From an uncultured Clostridia bacterium (GTDB taxonomy: Bacteria; Bacillota; Clostridia; Oscillospirales; Oscillospiraceae), in the NCBI GenBank assembly GCA_945613045.1, contig CALZAG010000004.1, positions 1 to 23,203 on the forward strand: DNA of 23,203 nt, read 5' to 3'. The translations under genes and the position numbers were made by a program. The notes under the pieces are model-generated. The model saw only the letters and a list, made by a program, of their open reading frames with translations. It did not search any database and was not told the origin of the DNA. The first letter of the stretch is position 1; the number at the start of each line of letters is the position of its first letter. Of this stretch, positions 22,143 to 23,203 are shown piece by piece.

Positions 22143-23203
22143 ATGAAATTAGGTATTGTAGGACTGCCCAACGTGGGCAAATCCACCCTGTTTAACGCAA
22201 TAACCAACGCCGGAGCCGAGAGCGCGAACTATCCCTTCTGCACCATCGAGCCTAATGTCGGCATGGTCACCGTCCCCGACGAGCGCCTTGATTTTCTCGC
22301 CTCCATTTACGAACCGAAGAAGTACACTCCCGCTGTCATCGAATTTGTTGACATCGCGGGGCTGGTAAAAGGCGCGTCAAAGGGCGAGGGGCTGGGCAAC
22401 AAGTTCCTGTCCAACATCCGCAATACCGATGCGATCGTTCATGTCGTAAGATGCTTCGACGATGAAAACGTCATCCACGTTGAGGGCGGCACAGACCCTA
22501 AGCGCGATGTTGAGATCATTGACCTTGAGCTAATCATGGCGGACATGGAAATGGTCGAGCGGCGCATAGAAAAGGCAAATAAAAACGCCAAGGGAGATAA
22601 AAAATATCTGCACGAGGCCGAGGTGTTCAAGGCTCTGCTCGAGCATCTTAACGAGGGCAGGAGCGTGCGCAGCTATGAGTGCGCACCGGAGGATATGGAG
22701 CTTATCGCAACCAGCGACCTGCTGACAATAAAGCCCATTATCTACGCTGCGAATATGGACGAGGACGGCGTCGCCGATTATGAGAATAACGCATACTATC
22801 AGCAGCTTTGCGCGATAGCGGAGGCTGAGGGCGCACAGGTGCTGCCCATATGCGCAAAGCTTGAGGAGGAGATCGCCGCACTTGAGCCGGAGGAGCGCGA
22901 TATGTTCCTTGAGGAGCTGGGGCTCAGCCAGTCCGGCCTTGACCGCATGATAAAGACCTCCTATTCGCTGCTGGGGCTGATATCCTTCCTGACCTGCGGC
23001 CCCGATGAATGCAGGGCATGGACGATAAAGCGCGGCACAAAGGCGCCTCAGGCGGCGGGGAAGATACATACCGATTTCGAGCGCGGCTTCATCCGCGCCG
23101 AGATAGTGGCATTTGATGATCTCAAGTCCTGCGGCAGCATGGCGGCGGCCAGGGAGAAGGGCCTTGTGCGCTCCGAGGGCAAGGACTACGTCATGAATGA
23201 CGG
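22143..23203 (+). CDS. ychF: Ribosome-binding ATPase YchF/OLA1 (3' end outside window)
   Basis: YchF is an Obg-family P-loop protein that prefers ATP and binds ribosomes; it is linked to translation and oxidative-stress control. The visible 353 residues start MKLGIVGLPNVGKSTLFNA (G1 loop). The stretch NYPFCTIEPNVG, the switch DIAGLVKGASKGEGLGNKF, a coiled-coil arm (about 115-190) and the C-terminal TGS domain (about 280 on, FLTCGPDECRAWTIKRGTKA) follow. The usual family length is about 364 aa, so only some ten residues are missing past base 23203. The frame has no stop in the window. AAGGAG lies 7 nt before the ATG. It follows ftsH by 46 nt, with a hairpin in between, and may have extra control of its own. 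Confidence 0.97.
   Translation, partial: MKLGIVGLPNVGKSTLFNAITNAGAESANYPFCTIEPNVGMVTVPDERLDFLASIYEPKKYTPAVIEFVDIAGLVKGASKGEGLGNKFLSNIRNTDAIVHVVRCFDDENVIHVEGGTDPKRDVEIIDLELIMADMEMVERRIEKANKNAKGDKKYLHEAEVFKALLEHLNEGRSVRSYECAPEDMELIATSDLLTIKPIIYAANMDEDGVADYENNAYYQQLCAIAEAEGAQVLPICAKLEEEIAALEPEERDMFLEELGLSQSGLDRMIKTSYSLLGLISFLTCGPDECRAWTIKRGTKAPQAAGKIHTDFERGFIRAEIVAFDDLKSCGSMAAAREKGLVRSEGKDYVMND

Overview
The window looks like chromosomal core DNA of a fairly GC-rich Gram-positive anaerobe of the class Clostridia (Bacillota), perhaps of the Oscillospirales type. Evidence is the firmicute gene order (hisS-aspS; gdpP-rplI-dnaB; tilS-hpt-ftsH), strong Shine-Dalgarno sites, sigma-A type promoters, a short ThiI without a rhodanese domain, and a YkvA/DUF1232 and a YugP-type zinc peptidase. 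The lineage is inferred; no rRNA is present. I see no tRNA, rRNA, CRISPR array, insertion sequence, prophage or defence system.

Layout. (1) 1-4152, plus strand: the end of hisS, then aspS and a comM/yifB-type AAA+ gene. (2) 4153-4765: the only gene-free stretch over 300 bases. It holds a candidate minus-strand transcription unit (promoter at 4507-4535, structured body, 18-bp inverted repeat, intrinsic terminator at 4167-4190) and, facing the other way, two tandem promoters with a stem-loop leader in front of thiI. (3) 4766-7209: thiI-cinA with a 4-nt overlap, closed by a bidirectional terminator. (4) 7254-8836, minus: a two-gene membrane protein operon (EamA transporter, then YhhN/lysoplasmalogenase-like) behind a promoter lying in a 16-bp inverted repeat. 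(5) 8995-10755, minus: an NptA/PhoU-type Na/phosphate cotransporter starting at TTG. (6) 10981-11352, plus: a small YkvA protein. (7) 11396-13050, minus: a tight three-gene operon (LUD protein, membrane zinc peptidase, cupin) with its own promoter inside the 3' end of the gene upstream. (8) 13101-14138, minus: a sugar-phosphate nucleotidyltransferase whose C-terminus resembles domain IV of a phosphomannomutase. (9) 14326-23203, plus: gdpP-rplI-dnaB-tilS-hpt-ftsH-ychF in one run, behind a good promoter at 14207-14235; ychF runs off the window just short of its end.

Most genes are housekeeping: two aminoacyl-tRNA synthetases, tRNA modification (thiI, tilS), c-di-AMP turnover (gdpP), ribosome and replication (rplI, dnaB), purine salvage (hpt), membrane proteolysis (ftsH) and a translation-associated ATPase (ychF). 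The parts most worth a second look are the orphan minus-strand transcript at about 4161-4500, the nucleotidyltransferase with a leftover phosphomannomutase domain, and the unexplained LUD-peptidase-cupin operon. No clearly new multi-gene system was found.
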